Part shown: positions 7,329-8,655 of the stretch, piece by piece
Layout of the letters: each line of letters begins with the position of its first letter
Numbering within the stretch: the stretch's first letter is position 1
Assembly: GCA_904420265.1 (NCBI GenBank)
Contig: CAJFUU010000294.1
Location: 1 to 8,655, forward strand
From: an uncultured Clostridia bacterium
GTDB lineage: Bacteria; Bacillota; Clostridia; Christensenellales; Aristaeellaceae
Reading direction: 5' to 3'
DNA length: 8,655 bases
Program-made: the position numbers and the translations under genes
The notes under the pieces: model-generated
What the model saw: only the letters and a program-made list of their open reading frames with translations
What the model was told of the DNA's origin: nothing
The model's database searches: none

Positions 7329-7823
7329 CTATAAAAGCGATTCAAAGGCGTAAAACTCGATGCCACGCCAGGTTGTCTCGCCAACCAGGCTGTGGCCGAT
7401 GCCTGTATAGAGCCTGTAAGCGGCTATATTGTCTTTGGCGCACGTATAGCGCAAAGCGTCCACGCCCCGCGCGCGCAAAAGGTCAACCGCGCCCAGGAAA
7501 TAGGTCTTGGCGCGGCCCTTGCCCTGCAAACTGGGCGACAGGCAGAAGCGGCAGGCCTCCGCGGCGCGGCGCACAGGCGTCCAGGCGACGCCGTCGGCCT
7601 CCATTTCCTCCGCGGGCAGAAGCGTAATGGCGGCGGCGATCTTGCCATCCTCCCGCCACACATACAGCCACCCGCCCGCAAGGTCGCTGCGCACCGTTTC
7701 TTCCGAAGGATAGTTTTCGTCCCAATGGGAATGGCCCGTGCGCTTGGCCTGCGCGGCGGCGGCGCGGTAAAGGGCGAGGATTTCCCGGGCGTCTGTGTCT
7801 TTGGCAAGTTCCGGTCTGTTCAT
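7329..7823 (-). CDS. GNAT family N-acetyltransferase
   Basis: This 164-residue protein has the GNAT fold, which transfers an acetyl group from acetyl-CoA to an amine on a small molecule or protein. The acetyl-CoA pyrophosphate-binding motif is at Q100-GKGRA, following a beta strand CRFCLSP (91-97). Motif B appears as AKDNIAAYRLYTGIGHSLVGE (129-149), where the Asn and Tyr of NIAAYRLY are typical. The N-terminal segment HSHWDENYPSEETVRSDL (31-48) resembles a group of uncharacterised Firmicutes acetyltransferases. The substrate cannot be told. The ATG has an AAGGA about ten bases upstream. It sits 21 bases after pheB and 26 before the DUF975 gene, so the three are likely one transcript, with no obvious shared pathway. 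Confidence 0.9.
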   Translation of the reverse strand: MNRPELAKDTDAREILALYRAAAAQAKRTGHSHWDENYPSEETVRSDLAGGWLYVWREDGKIAAAITLLPAEEMEADGVAWTPVRRAAEACRFCLSPSLQGKGRAKTYFLGAVDLLRARGVDALRYTCAKDNIAAYRLYTGIGHSLVGETTWRGIEFYAFESLL

Positions 7824-7844
7824 GTCTCTTCCATCCTTTGCAAA

Positions 7845-8282
7845 TTATTCCACCGACACCAGGCGCAAGGACTCCACGCCGGCGACGCCTTCCAGCGCCG
7901 CAAGCAGCGCCTCCAGCGTACCGCCCAGCTCGGAAATGTCCATGGAAATGGTGACGCTGGCGCGGTCGTGAATGGGCAGGCTTTGCGTAATGGTGAGAAT
8001 ATTCGCCCCAAAGCCGGAAAGGCTGTTGAGCACCTTGGAAAGCACGCCGCTTTCGTGGTCAAGCATCAACAGCAACACCGCCTTGCGCCCAACGGTGAGG
8101 CGCGTAGGCTCGATAACTTTGTCTTTGTACTTGTAATAGGTGCTGCGCGAAATGCCCACCTGTTCGCAGACGCTGCTCACCTGCTGGCAGGCGCCGCTTT
8201 CCAGCAGCCTGCGCGCCTCGACCACTTTGAGAAAGTAGTCCGGCAACGCGCTCTTTTCGACGATCAGATAATCCTTGAGCAT
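7845..8282 (-). CDS. pheB: UPF0735 ACT domain-containing protein (PheB-like)
   Basis: This 145-residue protein closely matches the Firmicutes UPF0735 family (B. subtilis PheB is of similar length). Residues 1-58 form a small helical, helix-turn-helix-like region ending in VGISRSTYYKYKDKV (42-56), which is characteristic of the family. Residues 68-143 form an ACT domain, with HESGVLSKVLNSLSGFGANILTI (76-98) as the usual ligand-side turn and helix and RASVTISMDI (107-116) as a strand. ACT domains commonly bind amino acids and regulate enzymes or transcription. In B. subtilis the gene neighbours aromatic amino acid genes, but the biochemical role is unsettled. A GGGAGGT site precedes the ATG by six bases, and a promoter candidate lies at 8306-8334. 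It is the first gene of a probable pheB-GNAT-DUF975 transcript. Confidence 0.92.
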   Translation of the reverse strand: MLKDYLIVEKSALPDYFLKVVEARRLLESGACQQVSSVCEQVGISRSTYYKYKDKVIEPTRLTVGRKAVLLLMLDHESGVLSKVLNSLSGFGANILTITQSLPIHDRASVTISMDISELGGTLEALLAALEGVAGVESLRLVSVE

Positions 8283-8305
8283 AGCCGCACCTCCCTGTTG
8301 CCTAT

Positions 8306-8334
8306 ATCATACCATATTTGCGCCTTCATGGGAA
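8306..8334 (-). promoter_or_regulatory. Candidate sigma-A promoter for pheB
   Basis: On the minus strand, TATGAT at 8311-8306 (five of six consensus bases) lies 17 bp from TTCCCA at 8334-8329 (four of six). The -35 box overlaps the last codons of the upstream transporter gene. There is no terminator between that gene and pheB, so readthrough from upstream is equally possible. Confidence 0.5.
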
Positions 8335-8655
8335 GCGTTTGCGCACCGCCAATGCCAGCGCGCCGTTGACAAAACCCGTAATCGCCCCCGCAATCAGCAA
8401 CACCGGAAGATAGGCGGCCAGGCCGGGCGTTTCCGCCGCCAGCGCCGCCGCGGCAAGCTGGCCCAGGTTGTGCGCCGCCCCGCCGGCCACGGACGCGCCC
8501 ACGCAGGAAAAGCCTCCGCAACGCCGCAAAAGCGCCATGCACGGCACGGCCAGAAGCGCGCCCGCAAACGCATAAAGCAGGCTGGACAGGCTGCCAAACA
8601 GCAGCGCCGCCAGCGCCACGCGCGCAAACGTCACCATCATGGCCGCGCCGAAGCC
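8326..8655 (-). CDS. Gx transporter / HepS1-like membrane protein, C-terminal part
   Basis: The frame is open to the right edge of the window, so the gene is cut; its C-terminal 109 residues are present. The segment resembles the C-terminal half of the Gx transporter family (also annotated as heptaprenyl diphosphate synthase component I, an ECF-transporter-like membrane fold). It starts GFGAAMMVTFARVALAALLFGSL, where family members usually have GLAN...RVLLGSLLFG, then has VGASVAGGAAHNLGQLAAAAL and a final hydrophobic helix YLPVLLIAGAITGFVNG before the basic end RKRFP. Three or four membrane helices are visible. The internal ATG-ATG near 8640 is not the start, because the homology continues upstream of it. 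The substrate is unknown; the prenyl-synthase name should be treated with caution. It ends 43 bases before pheB. Confidence 0.8.
   Translation of the reverse strand, partial: GFGAAMMVTFARVALAALLFGSLSSLLYAFAGALLAVPCMALLRRCGGFSCVGASVAGGAAHNLGQLAAAALAAETPGLAAYLPVLLIAGAITGFVNGALALAVRKRFP

Overview
The window looks like chromosomal DNA of a GC-rich anaerobic member of the Firmicutes (Clostridia), probably an uncultured gut-type lineage. The reasons are strong AGGAGG-type ribosome binding sites, a UPF0735/PheB ACT-domain protein and a DUF975 membrane protein (both families typical of Firmicutes), and a ferredoxin-linked 2-oxoacid oxidoreductase in place of an NAD-linked 2-oxoacid dehydrogenase complex. 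No taxonomic marker gene is present, so this placement is an inference. Every convincing gene is on the minus strand, so transcription runs from high to low coordinates.

Right part (8655 to about 6130): the 3' end of a Gx/HepS1-type membrane transporter component runs off the right edge. A likely promoter at its stop codon then leads into pheB (ACT domain), a GNAT acetyltransferase and a DUF975 integral membrane protein with an unusual hydrophilic N-terminal tail. The gaps between these three genes are 21 and 26 bases, so they probably form one transcript. About 580 bases without a gene follow, holding two intrinsic-terminator-like hairpins for the minus strand and, at the low-coordinate end, a promoter with a perfect TATAAT.

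Central part (5542 to 662): a compact six-gene operon, korD-korA-korB-korC-sucC-sucD. The first four genes encode the delta (2x[4Fe-4S] ferredoxin), alpha, beta (thiamine diphosphate) and gamma subunits of a 2-oxoacid:ferredoxin oxidoreductase. The last two encode both subunits of succinyl-CoA synthetase. Four of the five junctions overlap by 1-4 bases, and the fifth has a 10-base gap that holds most of the next gene's ribosome binding site. The simplest reading is a two-step module: 2-oxoglutarate + CoA + oxidised ferredoxin gives succinyl-CoA + CO2 + reduced ferredoxin, then succinyl-CoA gives succinate with ATP (or GTP) formation. The reverse, reductive direction is also chemically possible.

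Left part (1 to 661): no convincing gene. It contains several inverted repeats, including a perfect 12-bp hairpin 27 bases past the sucD stop that is the best candidate for the 3' end of the operon. Apart from the compact kor-suc operon and the structured non-coding intervals, I see no clear novel system, and no mobile element, CRISPR array, tRNA or rRNA.
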